Shown in pieces: positions 6,762 through 15,304 of a DNA stretch of 15,304 bases; within the stretch, counting starts at the first letter, position 1, and every line of letters begins with the position of its first letter. Under the pieces are notes generated by a model. It saw only the letters and a list, made by a program, of their open reading frames with translations. It ran no database searches and was not told where the DNA came from. The position numbers and the translations under genes were made by a program. Source of the stretch: JBGOUV01 sp041477815 (GTDB lineage Bacteria; Acidobacteriota; Terriglobia; Bryobacterales; JACQDG01); assembly GCA_041477815.1 (NCBI GenBank), contig JBGOUV010000144.1:1-15304 (forward strand), read 5' to 3'.

Positions 6762-7535
6762 ATGCACCCGGATCTCGGTCTCGTCCGTGAACTCCAGGAC
6801 CTGGACCGCCGCATCACCGAGCTAACCCGCGAAATCAACTACCTCCCCAAGCACATCGCCGAGATTGAAAGCCGCCTCGACTCCCATCGCAAGAAACTCG
6901 AGGCCGACCGCGCCGCTCTCGCCGCCAACCAGAAGGAACGCAAGGGCCTCGAAGACGACGTCAAGGTCTGGGAACAGAAGACCTCCAAGTTCCGCGACCA
7001 GATGAGCGAGGCCAAGACCAACGAGCAGTACTGGGCTTTCCAGCACGAGATCGAGTTCGTCCAAACCGAGATCCGCAAGATCGAGGACCGCATCCTCGAC
7101 CGCATGGGCGAGGCCGAGGCTCTCGAAAAGAACGTCAAGTCCGCCGAAACCGCCCTCCAGCAGGAAGCCGCCGAGGTGGAGACCGAGAAGCAACAGGCCC
7201 ACGACCGCACCGAGGCCGACCGCACCGAACTGACCGCCGCCCAAAAGCGCCGCGCCGCTCTCGCCAAGACCATCACCGCCAAGACCCTCGACGTCTACGA
7301 GCGCAAGCGCCCCAGCCGCGGCGGCATCGCCGTCGCCGCCGCCCAGGAGGGCCGCTGTATGGCCTGCAACGTGGTACTCCGTCTGGCCTACTACCAACAA
7401 GTACGGACCGGCCCCGACGTCTACACCTGCGAAGCCTGCGGCCGCATCCTCTATTACGTGCCCCCGGAAGAAATTCCCAAGGAGGTCGAGGAGTGCAAGT
7501 CCCAGACGGCCGACCAGCTCCCCTCACCCAACTGA
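6762..7535 (+). CDS. Coiled-coil protein with C-terminal C4 zinc ribbon (CT398-like, zf-RING_7)
   Basis: This is a 257-residue protein. Residues about 8-185 are almost wholly charged heptad-like coiled coil rich in E, K, R, Q and A. A C-terminal zinc ribbon follows with C199-x2-C202 and C223-x2-C226 (CMAC ... CEACGRILYY). This order matches the CT398-like family, a widespread group thought to work in macromolecule handling, with no settled enzymatic role. There is no signal peptide or membrane segment, so it should be cytoplasmic. The ATG at 6762 is chosen because the family starts close to a coiled coil and a -10 element lies just upstream. Its last 43 bases overlap the next gene, whose ribosome binding site is inside this gene. 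The family call is good; the function is unknown. Confidence 0.87.
   Translation: MHPDLGLVRELQDLDRRITELTREINYLPKHIAEIESRLDSHRKKLEADRAALAANQKERKGLEDDVKVWEQKTSKFRDQMSEAKTNEQYWAFQHEIEFVQTEIRKIEDRILDRMGEAEALEKNVKSAETALQQEAAEVETEKQQAHDRTEADRTELTAAQKRRAALAKTITAKTLDVYERKRPSRGGIAVAAAQEGRCMACNVVLRLAYYQQVRTGPDVYTCEACGRILYYVPPEEIPKEVEECKSQTADQLPSPN
7479..7485 (+). promoter_or_regulatory. Strong Shine-Dalgarno deciding the GTG start at 7493
   Basis: AAGGAGG lies 7 bases before the GTG at 7493. It supports that start even though it is inside the preceding coding region and creates a 43-base overlap. Confidence 0.65.
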
Positions 7536-8659
7536 CCGAAGAAGAGCGCCTCTTCCGCGACACCGTTCGCCGCTTCGCCCTGGACAAGATCCGTCCCCAC
7601 GTCCGCGAGATGGACGAGCAGGCCCACTTCCGCGAAGATATTCTGCAGGAGTTCTTCGCGCTCGGACTCATGGCCATCGAGGTCCCGGAAGACTACGGCG
7701 GCCAGGCCGGGACTTTCTTTCAAGCCATCCTCGCCGTGGAGGCCCTCTCCACGGTCGACCCCTCCGCCGGCGTCGTCGTCGACGTCCAGAACACCCTGGT
7801 CAACAACGCGCTCCTGCGCTGGGGCAGCGAGGACCAGAAACGCCGCTACCTCCCCCGCCTGGCCACCGACACGGTGGGCGCCTATGCCCTCTCCGAGCCC
7901 GGCTCCGGCTCCGACGCCTTCGCTCTCGCCACCCGCGCCCAGGACTGCGGCGATCATTTCCGGATCACCGGCCAGAAGCTCTGGATCACCAATGCCCAAG
8001 AGGCCGGTCTCTATGTTCTGTTCGCCAACGCCAACCCCGACGCCGGCTACCGCGGCATCACCTGCTTCCTGGTGGAGCGCGACTTCCCCGGCTTCCGCGT
8101 CGGCAAGAAGGAGGACAAGCTCGGCATCCGCGCCTCCTCCACCTGCGAGCTGATCCTGGACAACTGTCGCGTCCCCCGCGCCAACGTCCTGGGCGAGCTC
8201 GGCAAGGGCTACAAGGTAGCCATCGAGACCCTCAACGAAGGACGCATCGGCATCGGCGCCCAGATGATCGGCCTCGCCTCCGCCGCCTTCGACCACGCCC
8301 TGGCCTACTCCCAGGAGCGCAAACAGTTCGGCAAACGCATTTCCGACTTCCAGGGCGTCCAGTTCCAACTCGCCGAGATGGCCACCGAAATCGAGGCCGC
8401 CCGCCTGCTCGTCTACAACGCCGCCCGCCTCAAGGACGCCGGCCTCCCCTTCCTCACCGCAGCCGCCATGGCCAAGTACTACGCCTCCACCATGGCCGAG
8501 CGCGTGGCCTCCCGGGCCGTCGAGATCCACGGCGGTGTAGGCTTTACCAAGGACTACCCGGTCGAGAAACTCTACCGCGACGCCAAGATCGGAACGATCT
8601 ACGAAGGCACCAGCAATATGCAACTCCAGACCATCGCCAAGGCGCTCCTCGGCCGATGA
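7493..8659 (+). CDS. Acyl-CoA dehydrogenase
   Basis: This 388-residue FAD-dependent acyl-CoA dehydrogenase performs alpha-beta oxidation of acyl-CoA, passing electrons to ETF. It has the usual three-part layout: an N-terminal helical domain (EEERLFRDTVRRFA), a middle beta domain with the flavin-contacting ALSEPGSGSDAF and KLWITNA, and a C-terminal helical domain with RKQFGK, QLAEMATEIEAARLL and VEIHGGVGF. The catalytic base is the glutamate of IYEGTSNMQ (E371). Length is normal for short/medium-chain and branched-chain members. The chain length it prefers cannot be read from sequence alone, though the motifs resemble butyryl-CoA-type enzymes. The GTG start has a strong Shine-Dalgarno; a CTG at 7532 would avoid the overlap but is less likely. 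The stop overlaps the next start as ATGA. Confidence 0.94.
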   Translation: MQVPDGRPAPLTQLTEEERLFRDTVRRFALDKIRPHVREMDEQAHFREDILQEFFALGLMAIEVPEDYGGQAGTFFQAILAVEALSTVDPSAGVVVDVQNTLVNNALLRWGSEDQKRRYLPRLATDTVGAYALSEPGSGSDAFALATRAQDCGDHFRITGQKLWITNAQEAGLYVLFANANPDAGYRGITCFLVERDFPGFRVGKKEDKLGIRASSTCELILDNCRVPRANVLGELGKGYKVAIETLNEGRIGIGAQMIGLASAAFDHALAYSQERKQFGKRISDFQGVQFQLAEMATEIEAARLLVYNAARLKDAGLPFLTAAAMAKYYASTMAERVASRAVEIHGGVGFTKDYPVEKLYRDAKIGTIYEGTSNMQLQTIAKALLGR

Positions 8660-9240
8660 AGCGGCTGGGCCGTTGGCTCGCGGACCACATCATTCCCCTC
8701 GGCGCTCCCGGCCTGTTCCTGATCGCTTTCGTCGACTCCGCCGGCATCCCGATCCCGCAGGGCGTGGACGTCCTGTTGTTCGCCCTCACCGTCCAGAGCC
8801 CGGCGCGGGCGCTCCTCTACGCCACTCTGGCCACCGCCGGCTCACTCGGCGGCTGCCTGCTCCTCTACAGCGTCTCCCGCGCCGCCGGCCACGTCGCCCT
8901 GGCCCACCGCGTCTCCCCCGAGCGTCTGGACTACCTGCGCCACCGCTTCGAGCGCTACGAGGCCTTCACCCTGGTGCTGCCCGTGCTGCTGCCGTTCATG
9001 CCTATGAAGCTGTTTATCGTCGCTGCCGGCGTCTTTGAGGTGCGGGTACACCAGTTTGTCCTCGCGGTCGTGGTCGCCCGCACCGTCCGGTATTTCGGCC
9101 TCGCCCTGCTCGCCCGGCACTACGGTTACCAAACCTGGACCCTCCTGCGCCAGCACCCCCTCACCCTCCTCGCCGCCGCCGCGTTTCTCCTCGGCCTCTT
9201 CTATCTCCTCTCCCGCCGCCTGCACGGAACTGGAAGATGA
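8656..9240 (+). CDS. VTT-domain (DedA/YqaA-like) membrane protein
   Basis: This 194-residue membrane protein has several hydrophobic segments (about 14-28, 37-50, 54-75, 112-130, 133-155 and 167-186). The block FVDSAGIPIPQGVDVLLFAL matches the first re-entrant loop of VTT/DedA proteins, and LPFMPMKLFIVAAG the second. The family is linked to lipid scramblase or proton-coupled envelope functions; the substrate of this member is unknown. It starts with ATG overlapping the acyl-CoA dehydrogenase stop (ATGA), so the two are translated together, although a shared pathway is not obvious. The family call is good, the subfamily less so. Confidence 0.82.
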   Translation: MKRLGRWLADHIIPLGAPGLFLIAFVDSAGIPIPQGVDVLLFALTVQSPARALLYATLATAGSLGGCLLLYSVSRAAGHVALAHRVSPERLDYLRHRFERYEAFTLVLPVLLPFMPMKLFIVAAGVFEVRVHQFVLAVVVARTVRYFGLALLARHYGYQTWTLLRQHPLTLLAAAAFLLGLFYLLSRRLHGTGR

Positions 9241-9317
9241 GAGACAGGAAAGATGATTTTCTCCCGCCGCGGGTCGACCTGGTGGCCTTTGCCGGCTATC
9301 GCGAACAGCGCCCGTAG
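9237..9317 (+). CDS. Possible 26-residue ORF coupled to the VTT gene
   Basis: ATG at 9237 overlaps the preceding stop as ATGA and runs to TAG 9315-9317. It begins MRDRKDDF and ends AGYREQRP. It has no signal, membrane segment or motif I recognise. The ATGA junction is the same device used by other pairs in this window, which is the main argument for it. It could equally be chance, or the remnant of a longer gene. It ends 12 bases before the stop of the convergent gene. Confidence 0.25.
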   Translation: MRDRKDDFLPPRVDLVAFAGYREQRP

Positions 9318-9329
9318 GGTGCGGAAGAC

Positions 9330-10295
9330 CTAGAACCGGAAACTCTCCTCTACCACCCTGCCTCCCTCCTCCACCTCCACGACGCACACGAAGGCCGACT
9401 GCCTCTCCCGCACGAACCGGAAGTCCGTCATTACCACCCGGTTCCCCTCCACCCGCACCCAGGGATAGCGGGCAAAGGCTGCAAATTCGCGCGCCGTCCG
9501 GGTGGCCAGCGCCGCCTCCAGCACGGACGACCTCTCCGGTTTGAACTGGGTCTCCCCCCGCGTCGGATCGAGGGGCTCCCGCACATCCACCGCCATCACT
9601 TGATAGAACTCCTCCCCCTCCACCAGCCCCTTCCAGGCCAGGGGATTCGCCGGACCTGGAAACGCCGCCACGCGCAGCGGCGCCCGCTTCGCCCCCTCGT
9701 ACCCATACACATGCGCCTCCAGCATCTCGATCGCCCGGGCGTGCAGCACCGCCCGGCCGCCGCACCACGCGGCCACAAATACCAGCCCCGCCACCGCCCA
9801 CCCTCTCCCCGACCCCGGCGCCGCTCCGATCTCCCCGCTGATCAATCTCCCCAAGAAACCCGCCCCCAGACAGCCCGCCATCCCCGCCCACAACCACGGA
9901 TCCACGATATGCAAGAGGTCCCAGCTATACCAAGTCGGGGAGAACGGGGCCAGCAGCCGCACCCCGTATGTATTCATCAAGTCCAGCAGCGGATGCGTCG
10001 CCACGCCCACCAGCGTCACCCCGTACATGCGGGCCCACGAGAACTCGTGCCGCCTCCCCAGGAGCAGCCACACCAGCGCCGTCACCCCCAAGGCCAGCAG
10101 CGGCGCCGCCATCACCGAGTGGGTCGGCCCGCGATGATACTTCAGATAGTTCAGCGCCCCCCACGGCGCCGTCACCACATCGATGTCCGGGATATTCGCC
10201 GCCAGGAGCAGCGCCAGCGTCGCTCCTCTGCCCACCCGGCCCAGCCCCGCCCGCGCCAGCATCGCCCCCACCATCGTATGCGTCAGGTTGTCCAT
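9330..10295 (-). CDS. YdjM-like membrane-bound metal-dependent hydrolase family protein
   Basis: This 321-residue protein begins MDNLTHTMVG. The family motifs are visible: H6, NIPDID (D37, D39), HRGPTHS (H54, H59) and ATHPLLDLMNTYG (H101, D105), which together look like the metal site of the YdjM/PF04307 group. Several membrane segments (about 24-36, 61-79, 93-107 and two around 135-180) carry the site. The C-terminal third (about 200-321) is soluble, rich in E, R and V, and is an extension beyond the short members. The open frame runs upstream to 10475, but that part lies inside the lipid kinase gene; the ATG at 10295 shares one base with the kinase stop (TAATG). Family members have no firmly known substrate; phospholipid-type reactions are sometimes suggested, and the neighbouring lipid kinase fits that weakly. 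Confidence 0.82.
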   Translation of the reverse strand: MDNLTHTMVGAMLARAGLGRVGRGATLALLLAANIPDIDVVTAPWGALNYLKYHRGPTHSVMAAPLLALGVTALVWLLLGRRHEFSWARMYGVTLVGVATHPLLDLMNTYGVRLLAPFSPTWYSWDLLHIVDPWLWAGMAGCLGAGFLGRLISGEIGAAPGSGRGWAVAGLVFVAAWCGGRAVLHARAIEMLEAHVYGYEGAKRAPLRVAAFPGPANPLAWKGLVEGEEFYQVMAVDVREPLDPTRGETQFKPERSSVLEAALATRTAREFAAFARYPWVRVEGNRVVMTDFRFVRERQSAFVCVVEVEEGGRVVEESFRF

Positions 10296-11122
10296 TACCA
10301 GGTCCCCAGCAACGTTACCGCCTCCGGCGTCACCTCCACGACCGCCGGCAATCGCCCCACCACCTCGCCGTCCGCCTGCACGCGCCCCTCGCCCGTCATC
10401 TCCACCCGCCGTGTCACCACCCCCGGCTGCGTCCTTCCCACCACCGACTCCAACACATAGCCCACGTACCTCCACGCCGACAAGCTGGGAAACAACACCA
10501 CCTCCATGTCTTCATCCCGCAAATGCGACTCCCGCGCCACCCGCAGCCCGCCGCCGATCCTCTGCACCCGGCAGGCCAGCGCTACCGTACACTCCCTGCC
10601 GTCCACCCGTAGCGTTTCCCACCTTCGCCCCAGCAGTCGCAACCCCGCCAACCAGTATGCCAGCATCCCCCAGCGTTTCTTCCCCAGCTCCTCCGCCCCC
10701 GCCATCAACTCCGCATCCAACCCCGCCCCACACACCAGCACAAAGTATCTCTCCTCCACCCCCTGGCACCGCACCCTCCCCAACGCCACCCGGCGCGCCG
10801 TCATCTCCGGTGCCTTCTCAGCCGCCCGCACCAGGTCGAGCGGTATCCCCAACTCCACCGCCAGCACATTCGCCGTTCCCGCCGGCAACACCCCGACCAC
10901 TTTCTCGCTTCCGGCCACTCCATTGATCACCTCGTTGACCGTCCCATCCCCTCCGCAAGCCAATACCAAATCTCCTTTCGCCGCCCGAGCCAACTCGGTG
11001 GCCGAGCCCCTACCCCGCGTCTCCAGAACCTCTACCTGCCCGGCCCACCGCTGCAACGCCTCCACCGCCTCGGCAATGGCCCGCCCCCTCCCCGCCCGCG
11101 GGTTGTAAATCACCGTGACCAT
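10295..11122 (-). CDS. Diacylglycerol kinase-type lipid kinase (YegS/DgkB/LCB5 family)
   Basis: This 275-residue protein phosphorylates a lipid, such as diacylglycerol or a related alcohol, using ATP at the membrane surface. Motifs: the N-terminal VIYNPRAGRG (4-13), the nucleotide-binding GGDGTVNEV (57-65) and PAGTANVLA (80-88). The rest has the beta-sandwich layout of the DAGK_cat fold, with short repeated VxxR strands. There is no membrane helix, as is usual. The ATG start is the first codon after a -10-like TATTAT 8 bases upstream. It is followed without a gap by the YdjM-like gene, so they form an operon, divergent from ligA. The exact lipid substrate is not determined by the sequence. 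Confidence 0.88.
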   Translation of the reverse strand: MVTVIYNPRAGRGRAIAEAVEALQRWAGQVEVLETRGRGSATELARAAKGDLVLACGGDGTVNEVINGVAGSEKVVGVLPAGTANVLAVELGIPLDLVRAAEKAPEMTARRVALGRVRCQGVEERYFVLVCGAGLDAELMAGAEELGKKRWGMLAYWLAGLRLLGRRWETLRVDGRECTVALACRVQRIGGGLRVARESHLRDEDMEVVLFPSLSAWRYVGYVLESVVGRTQPGVVTRRVEMTGEGRVQADGEVVGRLPAVVEVTPEAVTLLGTW

Positions 11123-11124
11123 AG

Positions 11125-13682
<2,558 letters not shown>

Positions 13683-13688
13683 GCCCCT

Positions 13689-13694
13689 ATCATA
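13689..13694 (-). promoter_or_regulatory. -10-like element of the small membrane protein gene
   Basis: TATGAT on the - strand ends 6 bases before ATG 13682, the spacing expected for a leaderless message. No clear -35 is seen; the expected region overlaps a small dyad (13709-13730). Confidence 0.4.
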
Positions 13695-13708
13695 CGCAAA
13701 ACCACCCT

Positions 13709-13730
13709 GCCGTTTTCCCGAAAAGGCGGC
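13709..13730. repeat. Imperfect dyad in the gap before the transposase
   Basis: GCCG-TTTT-CCCG-AAAA-GG-CGGC: outer and inner stems of four pairs each, with a two-base bulge. It lies just upstream of the 13682 gene, where an operator could sit, but the symmetry is weak. The remainder of 13731-13829 shows no gene and no recognised end of an insertion sequence. Confidence 0.2.
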
Positions 13731-13829
13731 CCTCCGTAATCTTTCCCGACTGTTTCAGGTTTTTCCCTAACAGCCCCGTGGCAAAAGTACCGCGCAGGGG
13801 CCCGAGCGCAAATTTGGGTAACAAATTAC

Positions 13830-13858
13830 TTGACTAACCGCCCGGTTTCGTGTACTAT
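13830..13858 (+). promoter_or_regulatory. Sigma-70-type promoter of the transposase gene
   Basis: -35 TTGACT (13830-13835), 17 bases, -10 TACTAT (13853-13858): near-ideal. Transcription should begin about 13865, which is the ATG of the transposase itself, so the message is predicted to be leaderless. Confidence 0.7.
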
Positions 13859-13864
13859 CAAAGC

Positions 13865-14836
13865 ATGGAAGCCGCCCACGAACCACAGACCCTCCAAGAA
13901 GCGATTATATACTTTTCCAGCCCCCTGAACTGCCTCAACTACCTCGTTTGGAAGCGCTGGCCGAACGGGGTTAGCTGCCCTACCTGCGGCTGCAAAGATG
14001 TTATCTTCCTGGCGAATCAGCGACGGTGGAAGTGCCGCATGGTTCACCCCAAGCGCCAGTTCAGCGTCAAGGTGGGGACGATCTTCGAGGATAGCCCCCT
14101 CCCGCTGGACAAGTGGCTTACCGCCATGTGGCAGGTTGTGAACTGCAAAAACGGTATCAGCAGCTACGAGGTTCACCGGGCCATCGGGATCACCCAGAAG
14201 TCGGCATGGTTCATGGATCATCGCATCCGGTACGCCCTGGGCATGGGTCCGGCAGAAAAGCTCTGCGGAGAGGTTGAGGTAGACGAAACCTTCATCGGCG
14301 GCAAGGCGCGGTTCATGCACGCGGATAAAAAAGTCGCACGGCGCGGCGGCAAGGGCAAGGCTCCGGGGCCGGACGGTAAAGCCATCGTGGCAGCGGTTCT
14401 GGAACGCGGCGGGAAGGTTCGAGCCAAGGTGATCGGACGGCGGAAGAAGAATGAACTGCAAGCGTTCGTAAGGGAGAACGTGGAACCGGGGTCCAATCTG
14501 TACAGCGACGATCTACAAAGCTACACCGGCCTGAGAGACGAATACGCCCATCAGGTGATTGACCACGCGGAGGCGTATGTGCGGGGCAAGGTTCACACCA
14601 ACAACGCGGAGAACTTCTGGTGTTTACTCAAGGGGGGCATCACCGGAACCTACGTATCAGTGGAACCATTTCACCTCTTCCGGTACGTTGATGAACAGGC
14701 GTTTCGATTCAACAACCGGGAGGACATGAACGATGGGGACCGTTTCAGTTTGGCTGTTTCGCAGATCGTCGGCAAGCGGCTCACCTGGAACCGGCTCACG
14801 GGCAAGGAAATGGACGGTCGAACGTCGGTTAACTGA
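13865..14836 (+). CDS. IS1595-family transposase (ISXO2-like)
   Basis: This 323-residue transposase is of the IS1595 type, with an N-terminal zinc ribbon, a helix-turn-helix-like region and an ISXO2-like DDE core. Acidic residues fitting the catalytic set are D140 (VEVDETFIGGK), D215 or D216 (LYSDD) and E249 (HTNNAEN). The ribbon has C38-x2-C41, but its second half is CRMVHPKRQF (C57, then H61). The second cysteine of the usual CxxC is absent, so H61 may replace it or the ribbon is degraded. A GTG at 13850 would add five residues, but it lies before the -10 element; ATG 13865 coincides with the predicted transcription start. The gene is of lower GC and lacks the C-rich bias of its surroundings, consistent with recent arrival. 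Length is full. Confidence 0.88.
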   Translation: MEAAHEPQTLQEAIIYFSSPLNCLNYLVWKRWPNGVSCPTCGCKDVIFLANQRRWKCRMVHPKRQFSVKVGTIFEDSPLPLDKWLTAMWQVVNCKNGISSYEVHRAIGITQKSAWFMDHRIRYALGMGPAEKLCGEVEVDETFIGGKARFMHADKKVARRGGKGKAPGPDGKAIVAAVLERGGKVRAKVIGRRKKNELQAFVRENVEPGSNLYSDDLQSYTGLRDEYAHQVIDHAEAYVRGKVHTNNAENFWCLLKGGITGTYVSVEPFHLFRYVDEQAFRFNNREDMNDGDRFSLAVSQIVGKRLTWNRLTGKEMDGRTSVN

Positions 14837-14885
14837 ATTGGAAGCAAAGCGGCAGAAGCGGGGAAGAAAGAGCTAAAGGGCGATC

Positions 14886-15137
14886 ATGTCGAGCGAACTA
14901 ACTTTATTGATAGACTTTGCTGATTTACGTCTGTTGGTCATTCGCTGTCGGTGCGGTACCGAGGTCACGCTAGACGTGGCTGGAGACGCTGCATCGCCTA
15001 GTGGTTGCCCTTCGTGCCACCAGGATTACGAGTCACTCCTGCATTCTCAATTGGAGTCCTATCGCTACAGCTACAAAGCTCTAGCCGGGAGTAAGGGTCA
15101 AACAATTCGAGTAAGGATAAGTTCTCCCAAAAACTAG
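14886..15137 (+). CDS. Small cysteine-motif (zinc-ribbon-like) protein
   Basis: This 83-residue protein of unrecognised family begins MSSELTLLID. It carries C21-x-C23 and C41-x2-C44 (CRCGTEV ... GCPSCHQ), a likely metal-binding ribbon. There is no signal or membrane segment. AAAGGG lies 5 bases before the ATG, a usable ribosome site. It starts 49 bases after the transposase stop in the same direction, so it may be cotranscribed with the transposase as a passenger, or belong to the original locus. Its codons are also less C-biased than the housekeeping genes. Its stop overlaps the stop of the convergent gene at the window edge. Confidence 0.6.
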   Translation: MSSELTLLIDFADLRLLVIRCRCGTEVTLDVAGDAASPSGCPSCHQDYESLLHSQLESYRYSYKALAGSKGQTIRVRISSPKN

Positions 15138-15304
15138 CATCCCCGAGAGAATAGGAATAACAGAATGACGGGAATGGTGATGAATAGTGTCATGGCGCAC
15201 CCGCAGCCCTCCATGCCCTTGCCGATTCGGTGTAGCACACCAACTTCCTTGCCGCAGCGCGCACAGGTCGAAGCATTAGCCGGGATGGCCGATTTACAGA
15301 ATGG
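15134..15304 (-). CDS. Zinc-ribbon plus membrane-segment protein (3' part only)
   Basis: The - strand is open from the window edge to TAG at 15136-15134, giving 56 visible residues; the 5' end is outside. The visible part reads as a ribbon with cysteines at 3, 14 and 17 (PFCKSAI ... CARCGKEVG). It is followed by KGMEGCGC (C34, C36), a hydrophobic segment (about 37-52, ALFITIPVIL-like) and a final RGC. This CxxCK...CxxCG plus one-helix layout is common among small bacterial zinc-ribbon membrane proteins. Convergent with the preceding gene. No specific function is assigned. Confidence 0.6.
   Translation of the reverse strand, partial: PFCKSAIPANASTCARCGKEVGVLHRIGKGMEGCGCAMTLFITIPVILLFLFSRGC

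Larger units (their letters stand above)
13830..14836 (+). mobile_element. IS1595-like insertion sequence, ends not resolved
   Basis: The span given covers only the promoter and transposase. I compared 13730-13860 with 14837-14890 and 15138-15304 by eye and found no terminal inverted repeat or target duplication. The element may be longer, with an end beyond the window, or may have lost its ends. Confidence 0.45.

Noticed and set aside
7454..8623. 389-codon minus-strand frame opposite the acyl-CoA dehydrogenase
   Set aside because: It is an antisense shadow of a gene with intact catalytic motifs and has no recognisable domain.
8842..9897. 351-codon minus-strand frame across the VTT gene and the end of the YdjM-like gene
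   Set aside because: It is glycine-rich shadow composition, and it overlaps two genes with clear family motifs.
9600..10460. 286-codon plus-strand frame opposite the YdjM-like gene
   Set aside because: Its proline/arginine/histidine-rich content comes from the C-rich strand, and the minus gene has conserved metal-site motifs.
13850..13864. GTG start for the transposase at 13850
   Set aside because: It lies before and through the -10 hexamer, so it would not be in the transcript.
13735..14890. Terminal inverted repeats of the IS1595 element
   Set aside because: Comparing both flanks by eye gave no matching inverted pair; the ends may be outside the window.

Overview
The window reads as a chromosomal segment from a very GC-rich bacterium. 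The style resembles an acidobacterium of the Solibacter/Bryobacter type: C-ending codons, Tat-like signals on solitary PLP enzymes and sulfatases, and a dense mix of housekeeping and accessory genes. That assignment is inference from gene style; no marker gene here proves it. Nearly every base is coding. The longest gaps are 4020-4228 (209 bases) and 13683-13864 (182 bases). I see no tRNA, rRNA or CRISPR array.

Layout. Bases 2-1356 (+) hold the end of a molybdenum-hydroxylase maturation operon: a partial XdhC and a MocA-like nucleotidyltransferase, overlapping as GTGA. Bases 1363-4019 (+) continue tightly with a SelA-like PLP enzyme carrying a Tat-like leader and a type I sulfatase with a lipoprotein signal (ATGA overlap). 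Bases 4229-5041 (+) hold the most interesting gene: a MerT-like membrane domain followed by a thioredoxin-like domain. The reading frame is interrupted by a single TGA exactly where the first cysteine of a CxxC motif should be, and a SECIS-like hairpin follows at the right distance. I interpret it as one selenoprotein of 270 residues. murJ (5046-6689), a coiled-coil zinc-ribbon protein (6762-7535), an acyl-CoA dehydrogenase (7493-8659) and a VTT/DedA-type membrane protein (8656-9240) follow on the same strand. A possible 26-residue ORF overlaps the end of the last. Bases 9330-11122 (-) hold a YdjM-like membrane protein and a diacylglycerol-kinase-type lipid kinase, in one operon read divergently from ligA (11143-13128, +). 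A small membrane protein of unknown function (13116-13682, -) converges on ligA. Bases 13830-15304 look like an accessory insertion of lower GC: an IS1595-type transposase with a textbook promoter, then two small cysteine-rich proteins that converge, the second cut by the window edge.

How it works together. The first four genes share tight spacing, but only xdhC and mocA have an obvious joint role. The selenoprotein and murJ are separated by 4 bases and are probably cotranscribed. Several genes (6762, 11143, 11122-, 13682-, 13865) have a -10-like hexamer ending only 6-9 bases before the start codon, so leaderless or nearly leaderless transcripts seem common here. The + strand is C-rich over almost the whole window whichever way the genes run, until the transposase region, where this bias fades.
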